Notes under the pieces: model-generated | The model's input: only the letters and a program-made list of their open reading frames with translations | Told to the model about the DNA's origin: nothing | The model's database searches: none | Position numbers and translations under genes: made by a program | In this document: one piece after another, positions 49,617 through 57,641 of the stretch | Layout: each line of letters starts with the position of its first letter | How positions within the stretch are numbered: the first letter of the stretch is position 1 | Assembly (NCBI GenBank): GCA_964392265.1 | Contig: CAYMOS010000003.1 | Location: 124,001-188,000 of the forward strand | Origin: CALMAK01 sp964392265 | Lineage (GTDB): Bacteria > Patescibacteriota > Saccharimonadia > Saccharimonadales > Saccharimonadaceae | Length of the DNA: 64,000 bases | Direction of reading: 5' to 3'

Positions 49617-49657
49617 AGTATAGCGCGTATTTAGCACTCACGTCAATAGAGTGCTAG
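49617..49657 (-). promoter_or_regulatory. CIRCE operator and promoter of clpP
   Basis: TTAGCACTC (49631-49639), 9 bases, GAGTGCTAG (49649-49657) differs from the CIRCE consensus at one base. On the minus strand the promoter is TTGACG (49646-49641), 18 bases, TATACT (49622-49617). The -35 box lies in the spacer of the operator, so bound HrcA would block RNA polymerase. The hrcA gene is not in the window. Confidence 0.88.
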
Positions 49658-49662
49658 TTCAT

Positions 49663-50343
49663 CTATTTTATCTCAATGGAACGGGCCACATCATCGATTA
49701 AGGTGACTGTTTCAGTGTCGGGAGTGGTACCGGCCGGCACTGCATAGGCCCAGTGCATCTCAATCAATCTATTGCCTTTGCGAAATACATAATTTTGATA
49801 ATACCAATCGGATTCTCCCCCGTCGATATTGCCAGGATCAGCCTTTACTGACCATGCTGATCGGGTGCCCTCAGTGCCGTTATTTAACACAAACGTCTCA
49901 ATCTTACCGCTGTCTTCACGTGGCATAGCGACGACCGAAATCGAGAACCTACTTTCGGAAGGCATTCCTTCGACTGTCTCGACCTTTGGACGCTCGGCAG
50001 CGTTGTAGGTTGGCACCGCCCCTTCACCCGTCATTGGCGTCACAAGCGATGAAGGCGAATCTTGCAGACGATAAACCGTCCACCCGTTTGGTATCTTAAC
50101 GCCGATTGACCCATCGGCCGTACTGACCCAATCACCTTGATATGCTTTCTTTACCGGCTTGTTGTTTGTCTCGTCGGGCGTTTCTGGTTGAAGCGTCTCC
50201 GTCTGCCGCGGAGCTTGATTCTGCTGGTCAAGTTGGCGCCACAATACAAAGCCGAGTCCACCGATGAGGATAATAACGATAACGACAGCAGCAATCGTCA
50301 GCGCTTCGCCTCGTTGATACTGTGGTTCTCTCTGTGTAATCAT
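49663..50343 (-). CDS. Membrane-anchored hypothetical lipoprotein-like protein
   Basis: This 226-residue protein has one N-terminal helix (LTIAAVVIVIILIGGLGFVL), a Gln/Thr/Pro-rich linker and an extracytoplasmic domain with GSIGVKIPNGWTVYRLQD and SDWYYQNYVFRKGNRLIEMHWAY, of a PsbP-like or DUF type that I cannot name. The promoter TG-G-TATGAT (50356-50351) ends 7 bases before ATG 50343, a leaderless arrangement. It lies between tig and clpP. Confidence 0.65.
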   Translation of the reverse strand: MITQREPQYQRGEALTIAAVVIVIILIGGLGFVLWRQLDQQNQAPRQTETLQPETPDETNNKPVKKAYQGDWVSTADGSIGVKIPNGWTVYRLQDSPSSLVTPMTGEGAVPTYNAAERPKVETVEGMPSESRFSISVVAMPREDSGKIETFVLNNGTEGTRSAWSVKADPGNIDGGESDWYYQNYVFRKGNRLIEMHWAYAVPAGTTPDTETVTLIDDVARSIEIK

Positions 50344-50369
50344 TACCACTATCATACCACGTCAGACGA

Positions 50370-50399
50370 AAAAATATCGCCAGATATGGCGATATTTTT
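50370..50399 (-). terminator. Terminator after tig
   Basis: AAAAATATCGCC (50370-50381) pairs with GGCGATATTTTT (50388-50399), 16 bases beyond the tig stop. Confidence 0.88.
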
Positions 50400-50415
50400 G
50401 ATCGGCGAGGTTACG

Positions 50416-51702
50416 CTATTTTTTGTTCAGTTCAACTAATTTTTCGACTGTCTTTTCAGTTAACAGACGATTGGCAATATCACGCTGGACCTCTGGCTGA
50501 TCAAACTGTGCCAACGCCTCTTTGTTGTTCGCGTACTGTTGTTTATACAGATTAATATGGTCCTCAAGCTCCTTGGTTGAGGCATCAATCTTCAATACCT
50601 TGTTGAGCTCGGCTAGGACCAACCCTGCCTTGACGCGGTGCTCTGCTGCTGGACGAACCTGATCTTTGATCCAGGCATCCTTATCGGCAAACCCTTGTGT
50701 CTCTAGGTAGCTCTCCATCTGTAGCCCCTGGTAGGCAAGATTTTGCGTGAAATCTTGCTCAATTGAACGTTGCTGGTCAGCCACGAGCACCTCAGGTGCT
50801 GGTACTGTGCTCTTTTCCACCAGTTCTTTGACCAGATCATCCTTTAATTTCTCGCTGGCTTCACGCTCGCGCTGCTCGGTCATTTGCGCTAAAACGTCTT
50901 CGCGCATTTCCTTGACTGAGGTAAACGGTCCGCATTTGGCAGCAAATTCGTCATCCACCTTAGGTAAAGCACGCTCGTTAACCGTCTTGAGCGTCACCGT
51001 AAAGACCACTTTGGCGCCCTTGAGATCCTTAGCGTGATAGTCCTTTGGAAATTCAAGATCAAGATCAAACGTTTCACCCGCCTTGTGGCCCACAACCCCT
51101 TCTTCAAACCCAGGAATAAACTGACCCGAGCCCAATTGAAGACTAAAATCGGTTGCCGTCCCGCCATCAAAGGCAACGCCATCTTTCTTGCCAACAAAAT
51201 CGATCACAACGTCATCGCCAGTTTTAGCAGCGCGCTTGACTTCTTTCTTCTCAGCGAAATTCTCGCGCATGCGAGTAACCAGGTCATCGATATCTTTGTC
51301 AGTTGGCTTTTCAACCTTTAGCTTGGCCTTTAACTTCTTGTAGTCGCCTAGTTTGACCGCAGGAACAATCTCCACCTCAGCCGTAAATTCTAGTTCACTA
51401 CCAGGAACGTATTTCTTTACCTCAACCTCTGGGCGATCCAGTGGCCGTAACTTCTCGGCAGTAAACGCATCGGCAACTGCCTTTGACAGAGCGTCTTCGA
51501 GGGTTTGTTGACCGACCAATTGTGGATCGGCGTGTTTTGCTACAACGCTGGCAGGGACTTTACCCTTACGAAAGCCAGGAACCTTGATGTCTTTGGCAAG
51601 CTTCGTCAGGGCAACCAGTTCAGCGGCCTTTAGTTCGTCGGGCGTAACATTGATCGTCAGCACAACTTTGGTGTCAGATAGGTGTTTTACGGATGTCTTC
51701 AT
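50416..51702 (-). CDS. tig: Trigger factor
   Basis: This 428-residue chaperone has the ribosome-binding signature region (VPGFRKGKVPASVVAKH), a FKBP-type prolyl isomerase domain near residues 155-240 (IDFVGKKDGVAFDGGTATDF, GSGQFIPGFEEGVVGHKAGE) and the C-terminal helical cradle. It docks on uL23 and folds new proteins. An extended -10 (TG-G-TACAAT, 51717-51712) lies 9 bases before ATG, so the leader is at most two or three bases. Confidence 0.96.
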   Translation of the reverse strand: MKTSVKHLSDTKVVLTINVTPDELKAAELVALTKLAKDIKVPGFRKGKVPASVVAKHADPQLVGQQTLEDALSKAVADAFTAEKLRPLDRPEVEVKKYVPGSELEFTAEVEIVPAVKLGDYKKLKAKLKVEKPTDKDIDDLVTRMRENFAEKKEVKRAAKTGDDVVIDFVGKKDGVAFDGGTATDFSLQLGSGQFIPGFEEGVVGHKAGETFDLDLEFPKDYHAKDLKGAKVVFTVTLKTVNERALPKVDDEFAAKCGPFTSVKEMREDVLAQMTEQREREASEKLKDDLVKELVEKSTVPAPEVLVADQQRSIEQDFTQNLAYQGLQMESYLETQGFADKDAWIKDQVRPAAEHRVKAGLVLAELNKVLKIDASTKELEDHINLYKQQYANNKEALAQFDQPEVQRDIANRLLTEKTVEKLVELNKK

Positions 51703-51743
51703 ACTCGGACTATTGTACCAGATAGTAAAGTATATTGAGAACC

Positions 51744-53024
51744 TTAAGCGATTACTCGCTCTTGTCCAGATGCAAGATTCTTCGCCTTGTATGTACCGGT
51801 GGTGACTTCGTTATCACCAACAAAGACGATCTCGCGGGCACCTTTTTTCTCGGCCGCCTTCATCAGTTTGTCGAACTTGCGTCCGCTGGTGTCGATTTCT
51901 ACTGACTTGCCTTCGCTGCGGAGTTTTGCCGCTAGTTGCAAGACGGGTAATACGACATCACCTACCGAAGCAACATAGATATCCACGCCCGAGGGGAGGT
52001 CAGGCAGAAGATTGTGTGTACGGATAAACAGTTCGGTCGTGGTCAGTCCCGGGGCAAAGCCAACCGCACTGATGGGCTCTACCCCAAACATCCCGACCAA
52101 CCCGTCATACCGACCGCCGCCAAATAGCGAACGGTTATTCTCTGGGTTGGTGTCAAATACCTCAAATACCACCCCGGTGTAGTAATCAAGGCCGCGCATC
52201 AAGGTGACATCAAATCGTGTCGATACGACGTTTAGCGACCTCAGCAGTGCAAATAGTTCTTTCAGACGAACGACGGCTGGCGTGTCTTTCAGTTCGTCCG
52301 GTAGCTCGTCGAGATCGGCAGCATCAAGCAATACTTCAACGCGCCCCGCCTGATCATCTGCCCCCAAGACATCGCGCAATGTTGCCTTAAAAGCATCGGC
52401 AGACATTTTGTTTTTGCGATCGATCAGACGGACTAATTGCTTTGCCTTATCCTCGTCCAGCCCAAGATAGCGACGAGTAATCTCGTCAATGAGTTCACGA
52501 CTGTTGACCTTAATTTCGTACATATCACCCGTGGCACCAAAGGCTTTCATGACCTCATCGGCCAATTGCAACGTTTCTGCCTCGATCGCCACACCATCGG
52601 CACCAAATGTATCGACATTTAGTTGCCAGAACTCACGCTCGCGACCACGCTGTGGCCGTTCATAGCGCATAAAATTAGCGATACTGTAAAGCCGCGCTGG
52701 ATACGCCATCTCCTGCCTGTGCGCCGCTACCATACGACTCACACTCGGGGTCATCTCGGGACGAATCGCCACCGTCCGATCACCACGATCAGTAAATGCA
52801 TACGTCTGCTCGTTCGCCAGCTCGTCGCCGCTTTTGGCAGCATATACCTCGAGGGGTTCGAGTAGTGGCGCACCATATTCTTTAAACCCAAACTGTTCGA
52901 CCGTTTTCTTCCAAGTATCAAAAATATAATTCTGCACCGCCTTGTCTTCAGGGTACCAGTCGCGAGTGCCTTTGTAGGGTTGAGGGGATAGTGTCGTCAT
53001 TGGTAATATTGTATCATTTTTCAT
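51744..53024 (-). CDS. hisS: Histidyl-tRNA synthetase
   Basis: This 426-residue class II synthetase has motif 2 (ANFMRYERPQRGREREFWQL), the His-specific motifs RGLDYYTGVVFEV and GGGRYDGL, and a C-terminal anticodon-binding domain. It charges tRNA-His. ATG 53024 has CGGAG 7 bases upstream and is chosen. A TG-A-TACAAT box 7 bases before the in-frame ATG 53000 could instead give an internal leaderless start. A His-rich leader peptide and terminator precede it (53056-53153), so charged tRNA-His very likely controls readthrough. Confidence 0.96.
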   Translation of the reverse strand: MKNDTILPMTTLSPQPYKGTRDWYPEDKAVQNYIFDTWKKTVEQFGFKEYGAPLLEPLEVYAAKSGDELANEQTYAFTDRGDRTVAIRPEMTPSVSRMVAAHRQEMAYPARLYSIANFMRYERPQRGREREFWQLNVDTFGADGVAIEAETLQLADEVMKAFGATGDMYEIKVNSRELIDEITRRYLGLDEDKAKQLVRLIDRKNKMSADAFKATLRDVLGADDQAGRVEVLLDAADLDELPDELKDTPAVVRLKELFALLRSLNVVSTRFDVTLMRGLDYYTGVVFEVFDTNPENNRSLFGGGRYDGLVGMFGVEPISAVGFAPGLTTTELFIRTHNLLPDLPSGVDIYVASVGDVVLPVLQLAAKLRSEGKSVEIDTSGRKFDKLMKAAEKKGAREIVFVGDNEVTTGTYKAKNLASGQERVIA

Positions 53025-53055
53025 TCGTTTTCTCCGTAAGGGTTAATAAAGTAAA

Positions 53056-53119
53056 ACGCCGAATCACGTTCGGCGTCGTTATTCTGTCATAAAAGAAAAC
53101 TATCCGACCTGATTCGGCG
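53056..53119 (-). promoter_or_regulatory. His-type transcription attenuator of hisS
   Basis: On the minus strand the terminator stem is ACGCCGAA (53076-53069) with TTCGGCGT (53063-53056), followed by TTTACTTTATT. The competing antiterminator is a perfect 9-base pairing of CGCCGAATC inside the leader peptide frame (53119-53111) with GATTCGGCG (53065-53057), which uses the 3' arm of the terminator. A third pairing, AACTATC with GATAGTT plus GATTC with GAATC, folds the leader frame itself. A ribosome stalled at the first His codons leaves the antiterminator segment free; one that reaches the stop codon covers it. Inference from sequence only. Confidence 0.78.
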
Positions 53120-53153
53120 ACAGATGCGAATGATGAATCTGATAGTTGCTCAT
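53100..53153 (-). CDS. His-rich leader peptide of the hisS attenuator
   Basis: A 17-codon frame encodes MSNYQIHHSHLSPNQVG, with histidines at 7, 8 and 10. TG-A-TATAAT (hexamer 53165-53160) ends 6 bases before the ATG and no ribosome site is present, so this is a leaderless mini-gene. Its own promoter, its His codons, the terminator just beyond and hisS downstream together support a regulatory leader peptide. Confidence 0.8.
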   Translation of the reverse strand: MSNYQIHHSHLSPNQVG

Positions 53154-53159
53154 ATTTTC

Positions 53160-53168
53160 ATTATATCA
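53160..53168 (-). promoter_or_regulatory. Extended -10 promoter of the hisS leader
   Basis: TG-A-TATAAT on the minus strand, with a short inverted repeat ATCATA-AG-TATGAT overlapping its upstream side. The -35 region is weak. Confidence 0.65.
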
Positions 53169-53185
53169 TACTTATGATAAAAAGT

Positions 53186-53800
53186 CTATATCTTCCTCTG
53201 CAACAAAGCGTGACGTCGCACCCACTCGTACAAAATAATACCGCTTGCCACACCCACATTAACTGAACGCGTGCTACCAAATTGTGGGATTGCCACCATT
53301 GTCTGGCTGGCGGCCACCATCTCAGGGCTTAGCCCCGGCCCCTCACCACCGAATACCAGCACTGCACCGACCGGCAGCTCAGCATCATCAAGAGGGATGG
53401 CACCGGCTTGGTTGTCAATGGCGATAATTGTCCGACCTGACACTGCCCTAACAAAATCATCCACCGTCGAGTGATGAAAGACATCAAGATAGCGATCCGT
53501 CACCATCGCGCCCCGACGATTCCAATGACGGCGACCAATGATGTGCACAGCCGCCGCGTTAAAGGCGTTGGCATTGCGAACAATCGTGCCAATATTCATA
53601 TCATGTTGCCAGTTTTCGATTGCCACATGAACGTCGTGGCGCTTTCTATCAAGATCGGCTTTGATGGCTTCGACCGTCCAGTACCGATACTTGTCCTCGA
53701 CGTTCCGTCGATCACCACTGACCAACAATTCCATGTCGTATTGTTCACCCTGCGGCCATGGCTGCGGATGCGGACCAACACCTATTTCTTGATTGCTCAT
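53186..53800 (-). CDS. TrmH/SpoU-family RNA 2'-O-methyltransferase
   Basis: This 204-residue protein has the three SPOUT motifs: HDMNIGTIVRNANAF (motif 1), LVFGGEGPGLS (motif 2) and IPQFGSTRSVNVGVASGIIL (motif 3), which make the trefoil knot that binds S-adenosylmethionine. The target, tRNA or rRNA ribose, cannot be read from sequence. TACAAT (53814-53809) ends 8 bases before the ATG with no ribosome site. Confidence 0.9.
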   Translation of the reverse strand: MSNQEIGVGPHPQPWPQGEQYDMELLVSGDRRNVEDKYRYWTVEAIKADLDRKRHDVHVAIENWQHDMNIGTIVRNANAFNAAAVHIIGRRHWNRRGAMVTDRYLDVFHHSTVDDFVRAVSGRTIIAIDNQAGAIPLDDAELPVGAVLVFGGEGPGLSPEMVAASQTMVAIPQFGSTRSVNVGVASGIILYEWVRRHALLQRKI

Positions 53801-53808
53801 ATTGTTTC

Positions 53809-53818
53809 ATTGTACTAT
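53809..53818. promoter_or_regulatory. Overlapping divergent -10 boxes
   Basis: The 25 bases between the spoU-like gene (start 53800) and the plus-strand methyltransferase gene (start 53826) contain TACAAT on the minus strand (53814-53809) and TACTAT on the plus strand (53813-53818), sharing two bases. The plus-strand -35, TTGATT (53789-53794), lies inside the spoU-like gene. Confidence 0.55.
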
Positions 53819-53825
53819 CGAATGA

Positions 53826-54413
53826 ATGAAGTTACTATCTGATCAGATTGACGAACGTGAGCTGGCAATTATCCTGCGTGAACTAGAAAAAACATTGACG
53901 ACGAATGTCGATGGTGATGTGGTTGAATTTGGCTGTTATGTCGGGACAACCAGCGTACCCCTGGGCAAGCGACTCGTGACGACCAACAAAAAGCTATTTG
54001 TCTACGACTCGTTTGAAGGTCTGCCCGACAAGACCCGTGAAGATAACAGCCCCGCTGGATTACAGTTTATCAAAGGTGAACTGCTCGCCACTAAGAAGCA
54101 GTTGATTAAAAACTTTAAACAAGCCGGTGTGCCGCTACCTGTCATTATTAAAGGCTGGTTTTCCGGTGTGACCCCCGACCAAGTACCAGATACAATTGCC
54201 TTTGCCTATCTCGATGGCGATTATTACCTTTCGGTGCGTGATCCCTTGCGACTTATTTGGGGTAGATTAGCGCCAAATGCCATTGTCGTTGTTGACGATT
54301 ACGCCAACGAGGCACTACCGGGTGCAGCCAAAGCGGTTGACGAGTGGCTGTCTCATCATCCAGCAAAGCTTCGTGTTGAACATTCGCTCGCTATTATCAG
54401 CCGCCTTCCTTGA
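53826..54413 (+). CDS. TylF/MycF-like class I methyltransferase
   Basis: This 195-residue protein has an S-adenosylmethionine site (DGDVVEFGCYVGTTSVPLG), DSFEGLPDKT and the metal-binding style segments AFAYLDGDYYLS and AIVVVDDYANEA seen in TylF macrocin O-methyltransferases. Here it probably modifies a surface sugar or small molecule; the substrate is unknown. It starts 7 bases after a -10 box, without a ribosome site. Confidence 0.82.
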   Translation: MKLLSDQIDERELAIILRELEKTLTTNVDGDVVEFGCYVGTTSVPLGKRLVTTNKKLFVYDSFEGLPDKTREDNSPAGLQFIKGELLATKKQLIKNFKQAGVPLPVIIKGWFSGVTPDQVPDTIAFAYLDGDYYLSVRDPLRLIWGRLAPNAIVVVDDYANEALPGAAKAVDEWLSHHPAKLRVEHSLAIISRLP

Positions 54414-54453
54414 AACAAGTCTCTTCCTACGCTACACTATACATTGCATATAC

Positions 54454-54540
54454 GCAGATGTGGCGGAATTGGTAGACGCGCTAGCTTCAGGTGCTAGTGC
54501 CCTTCGGGGCGTGGAGGTTCAAGTCCTCTCATCTGTACCA
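54454..54540 (+). tRNA. tRNA-Leu (anticodon CAG)
   Basis: The acceptor arms GCAGATG and CATCTGT pair (one G-U), the anticodon stem CTAGC/GCTAG closes the loop TTCAGGT with CAG at 34-36, a long variable arm (GTGCCCTTCGGGGCGT) is present as in tRNA-Leu, and the T loop is GGTTCAAGTCC. CCA is encoded. A terminator follows at 54550-54571. Confidence 0.95.
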
Positions 54541-54549
54541 ACGAAAAAT

Positions 54550-54571
54550 GAGACCATTTGGTCTCTTTTTT
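54550..54571 (+). terminator. Terminator after tRNA-Leu(CAG)
   Basis: GAGACC-ATTT-GGTCTC followed by TTTTTT. Confidence 0.85.
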
Positions 54572-54593
54572 CTTTGGTTTTGCATAATAGGCT

Positions 54594-54863
54594 TTAGTTG
54601 ATCGTCTTCCAGTCCTGATAGATTTCTTCAGGATTAGTCAGTCCACCGCTATAGAGAACTTGGCCATCCGAAAAAACATAGTAATTCCATCCACCTCTGG
54701 CTGATTGACCATTCTCAGCCTCTACCCAGTGAAAACTATAAAATATATCGCCTTCGATGTTCATCTCTGACGGTTGGCTGATCTTATACATCTCGTCCGG
54801 CTTGAGGTCGGGATTTTCTTCTAAAAACGATGCAAGGTGTTGTGTTGCTGTTTGCCTATCCAT
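54594..54863 (-). CDS. Small hypothetical protein
   Basis: This 89-residue protein is unrecognised. It starts with a helix (MDRQTATQHLASFLEENPDL) and continues as a beta-rich domain with many aromatic residues (DIFYSFHWVEAENG, GGWNYYVFSDGQVLYSGGL), similar in look to small WG- or DUF-type domains. TG-A-TATAAT (54875-54870) ends 6 bases before ATG: another leaderless candidate. Confidence 0.65.
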   Translation of the reverse strand: MDRQTATQHLASFLEENPDLKPDEMYKISQPSEMNIEGDIFYSFHWVEAENGQSARGGWNYYVFSDGQVLYSGGLTNPEEIYQDWKTIN

Positions 54864-54882
54864 GCAACCATTATATCATCAC

Positions 54883-55878
54883 CTACTCTTCAATCGACTG
54901 TTGCACAGCCTCATCAGACATCTTTTGCTGGCGTTTGGATTTATAAATGTCAGGTTCGATATAGATGAGGCGCGCGATGGGAAACTCGCGGCGCAGACGC
55001 GCCTCCGCTTCGTCAATAGCCGCCGCTACGGTCCTAGCCGAATCACTACCACCCACGATGATTTTCATCGCCACGAATAGTTCACTGGGGCCGGTATAGA
55101 GTGTCTTGAGATCGACGATATGGTCGACATCATCCACCGATAGTACGGCATCACGCATTTTTTGTTCGGTCTCGGCATCCACCGACTCACCGATCAACAG
55201 TGACTGAATCTCACGAAACAAAAATACCGCCACAAAAATCAGTAATCCACCGATCATCAATGTTGCGACTGCATCCCAGATTGGGTTGCCCGTCACCAAT
55301 GATACCGTAATACCAATCGTGGCAAATGACAGGCCGACGAGCGCTGCCGAGTCTTCCATGGCCAGCACGACGTGATTGACCGATTTTGTATCCTGCAAGA
55401 ATCGCCACCAGTTCTGGCCCTCTGGCTTGAACTCACGCGCCTCTCGAATGGCTGCCCTAAGGGCAAACCCTTCTAGCAACATTGCCACAGCGAGTACCGC
55501 GTAGGCCACGATAGGTGATTCAATCATCACCGGATGTAGCATTTTATGAATACCTTCATAAATAGCGAAGGCACCTCCTAAGAGAAATAGGACGATCGAT
55601 ATCATAAACGCATAGACAAAGTGTGCCCGACCATAGCCAAACGGATGTTTACGGTTAGGGGCTTTGCGAGATTTTTTGATGCCAACGTATAACAATATCT
55701 GATTGTTACTGTCGGCCATTGAATGCACCGCCTCGGCCAGCATCGAACTGGCTCCGGTCAGCATAAACGCGATTAATTTACTGATAGCAATGCCGACATT
55801 GGCAATGAAGGCTGCAAGGATGGCGCCTTTGCCCTCATGGGGGCCAGGCTCTTTCGAGGATGATTGAGAAGTTTTCAT
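54883..55878 (-). CDS. Cation diffusion facilitator family transporter
   Basis: This 331-residue protein has six membrane helices and the CDF metal site: SMLAEAVHSMADSNNQILLY (HxxxD in helix 2) and LVGLSFATIGITV with the preceding AMEDSAALVG (helix 5), then a cytoplasmic domain. CDF proteins export Zn, Mn or Fe; the metal is not certain here. The first helix-2 motif reads HSMAD, as in many CzcD/FieF relatives. Confidence 0.88.
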   Translation of the reverse strand: MKTSQSSSKEPGPHEGKGAILAAFIANVGIAISKLIAFMLTGASSMLAEAVHSMADSNNQILLYVGIKKSRKAPNRKHPFGYGRAHFVYAFMISIVLFLLGGAFAIYEGIHKMLHPVMIESPIVAYAVLAVAMLLEGFALRAAIREAREFKPEGQNWWRFLQDTKSVNHVVLAMEDSAALVGLSFATIGITVSLVTGNPIWDAVATLMIGGLLIFVAVFLFREIQSLLIGESVDAETEQKMRDAVLSVDDVDHIVDLKTLYTGPSELFVAMKIIVGGSDSARTVAAAIDEAEARLRREFPIARLIYIEPDIYKSKRQQKMSDEAVQQSIEE

Positions 55879-55932
55879 ATAATTAGGTAGTCAACATGTT
55901 ATACCACATATCATCAGTCTCTGACAAGCAGT

Positions 55933-57522
55933 TTACTCTGAGCGTAATTGTCGTGCCAGTGTCCGCAAATCTACGGCCTGCTTGACACCAGGATTCAACG
56001 TAGCGAATGGATCAAAGATCTTACGAATCGCTGCATTCAAATCAACAACCGCATCTTCTAACTGTGCATATCCTGCAAACGCATTAATACGCCCCTCTGC
56101 CTGACTACCAGCAATCGAGCCACCTGCCTTATGCACTAAGGCGGCATATTCAGAGGCAAGTTTAAATATCTTTTGCTTGTCCGAAACCTTTTTTAGGTGT
56201 AAGGTTGGACGCACCGATACAATACCAGTTAATGCATTAATCTTTAGCGGCAATGGAGTATGAAGCTTTTCGGCGAGGGCGGCAACTTGGTTAGTGAACT
56301 CTTCTAATCGCTCTGTAGGCACATAAGCGCCATCACAAACCCATACCACTGTCTCATCAGCCCGCAAAGGGAGAGCAACCGCCTGTTCGACATCACGAAT
56401 CGCATAAAGATCATCAAGCCGCTGATCTTCAGAAGTAAAAATGGTCACATTTTGTTTGGCTAGCAGTTTTTGCGCCTTTTTCAGACGACGCAGACGCGCC
56501 TTGTCGCCAAAGCCGTCAAAGTTTGCGTACACTAATGCGGCAAACGCCAGATTGTCATCCGTATCACAGATAAACCTTTTACCACGTGCCCGGGCCTCCT
56601 GATAATACGCACCGTCAATAACTTCAAGAGTGGTGGGCTCAAATTGACGCAAGGTATCCGTGATATCTCGGGCATCCTCAGCCGATCGACAAACAGCAAT
56701 AAGAATCGATTCGTCATCACTATAAAAGTTTGTTTCCAGCACAACTTCAGAGATAATCCCTAACGTACCTTGGCTCCCAATGAATAAAGGAGTAAGATCG
56801 AACGATCCGTCCTTTTGTTTTACCTTATCAATCCGATAGCCTAGGTTGTCGCGATCCGAAGACAGCGAAGCAATTAATTCGGCATTATCTTCAATCAGCC
56901 CGTCAAGCTGACGATAGATCTCGCCCTCAAGAGTCTGTTCGCCCTTTTTACGGCTTACATCACGCTTGCTAATGCGACCCGTTTCCATCAGATCACCATT
57001 GGCCAGGACTACTTCCATGCGTTTAATAGCATCTGCCACTGTACCGTATTTACCAGATGTGCGACCCACGACACCAGCAGCAATCGCGCCACCAACGGTC
57101 ATGTCAGCCACTCCTGGCGCATAGGCACCCAAGGTAATACCATGCCACCGAAGCGCCTCGTGAAGGGTTGTCAGGGCAACACCTGGCTGAACATGCACAA
57201 TTTTGTGTTTGTCCTTGGTTGAGATGTAGAGAATAGAGTTAAGATGACGTGCCAAATCGATAACAATACCCGAGCCGATCGCACCTCCTGTGGTATCGGT
57301 GCCTAAGCCGCGAGGTGTCAAGCCGAGAACATGCCCCTTCTCGGCTAATTGCCAAGAAAAGCGAGCGATTTTTCGAATATCATTCGTTACTTTTGGAAAG
57401 GCAACGATTTCTGGTGTGATTTCGAATACACTCTCATCACGCGCATACGAGTCACGTAGCGATACCAGGCTACTCACTTCACCTAGTAAATGTTCATTTA
57501 GATATTGTGCTATTTTACTCAT
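55933..57522 (-). CDS. FAD-binding oxidoreductase (D-lactate dehydrogenase/GlcD-like)
   Basis: This 529-residue protein has an FAD-binding PCMH domain with VLGLTPRGLGTDTTGGAIGSG near residue 82, GVADMTVGGAIAAGVVGRTSGKYGTV near 145 and GSQGTLGIISEVVLET near 255, then the C-terminal catalytic domain of 2-hydroxyacid or glycolate-type dehydrogenases. It likely oxidises a hydroxy acid such as lactate, with electrons passed on; the substrate is not visible. A TG-G-TATGAT box lies about 30 bases upstream and an AGTAGGG site precedes the ATG. Confidence 0.8.
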   Translation of the reverse strand: MSKIAQYLNEHLLGEVSSLVSLRDSYARDESVFEITPEIVAFPKVTNDIRKIARFSWQLAEKGHVLGLTPRGLGTDTTGGAIGSGIVIDLARHLNSILYISTKDKHKIVHVQPGVALTTLHEALRWHGITLGAYAPGVADMTVGGAIAAGVVGRTSGKYGTVADAIKRMEVVLANGDLMETGRISKRDVSRKKGEQTLEGEIYRQLDGLIEDNAELIASLSSDRDNLGYRIDKVKQKDGSFDLTPLFIGSQGTLGIISEVVLETNFYSDDESILIAVCRSAEDARDITDTLRQFEPTTLEVIDGAYYQEARARGKRFICDTDDNLAFAALVYANFDGFGDKARLRRLKKAQKLLAKQNVTIFTSEDQRLDDLYAIRDVEQAVALPLRADETVVWVCDGAYVPTERLEEFTNQVAALAEKLHTPLPLKINALTGIVSVRPTLHLKKVSDKQKIFKLASEYAALVHKAGGSIAGSQAEGRINAFAGYAQLEDAVVDLNAAIRKIFDPFATLNPGVKQAVDLRTLARQLRSE

Positions 57523-57624
57523 CCCTACTCTCTTTAGTTCCCCTCATATCCTGAATGTTACTTATATCATACCACAAGCATCATCGATTAGGGTATGCAC
57601 CTTTTCAAGATGTCTTCGATCTGC

Positions 57625-57630
57625 TATAAT
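57625..57630 (+). promoter_or_regulatory. -10 box in front of the broken tRNA-Leu copies
   Basis: TATAAT at 57625-57630, with TTTTCA 17 bases upstream. It lies 11 bases before the first tRNA-like fragment. Confidence 0.5.
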
Positions 57631-57641
57631 CACGGTTATAA

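Noticed and set aside
49611..49637. Longer ClpP start nine codons upstream
   Set aside because: It lies within the -10 box and operator and would be upstream of the transcription start.
52998..53000. Start of hisS at the internal ATG behind a TACAAT box
   Set aside because: ATG 53024 has a ribosome site and lies correctly behind the attenuator; the internal box is kept as an alternative only.
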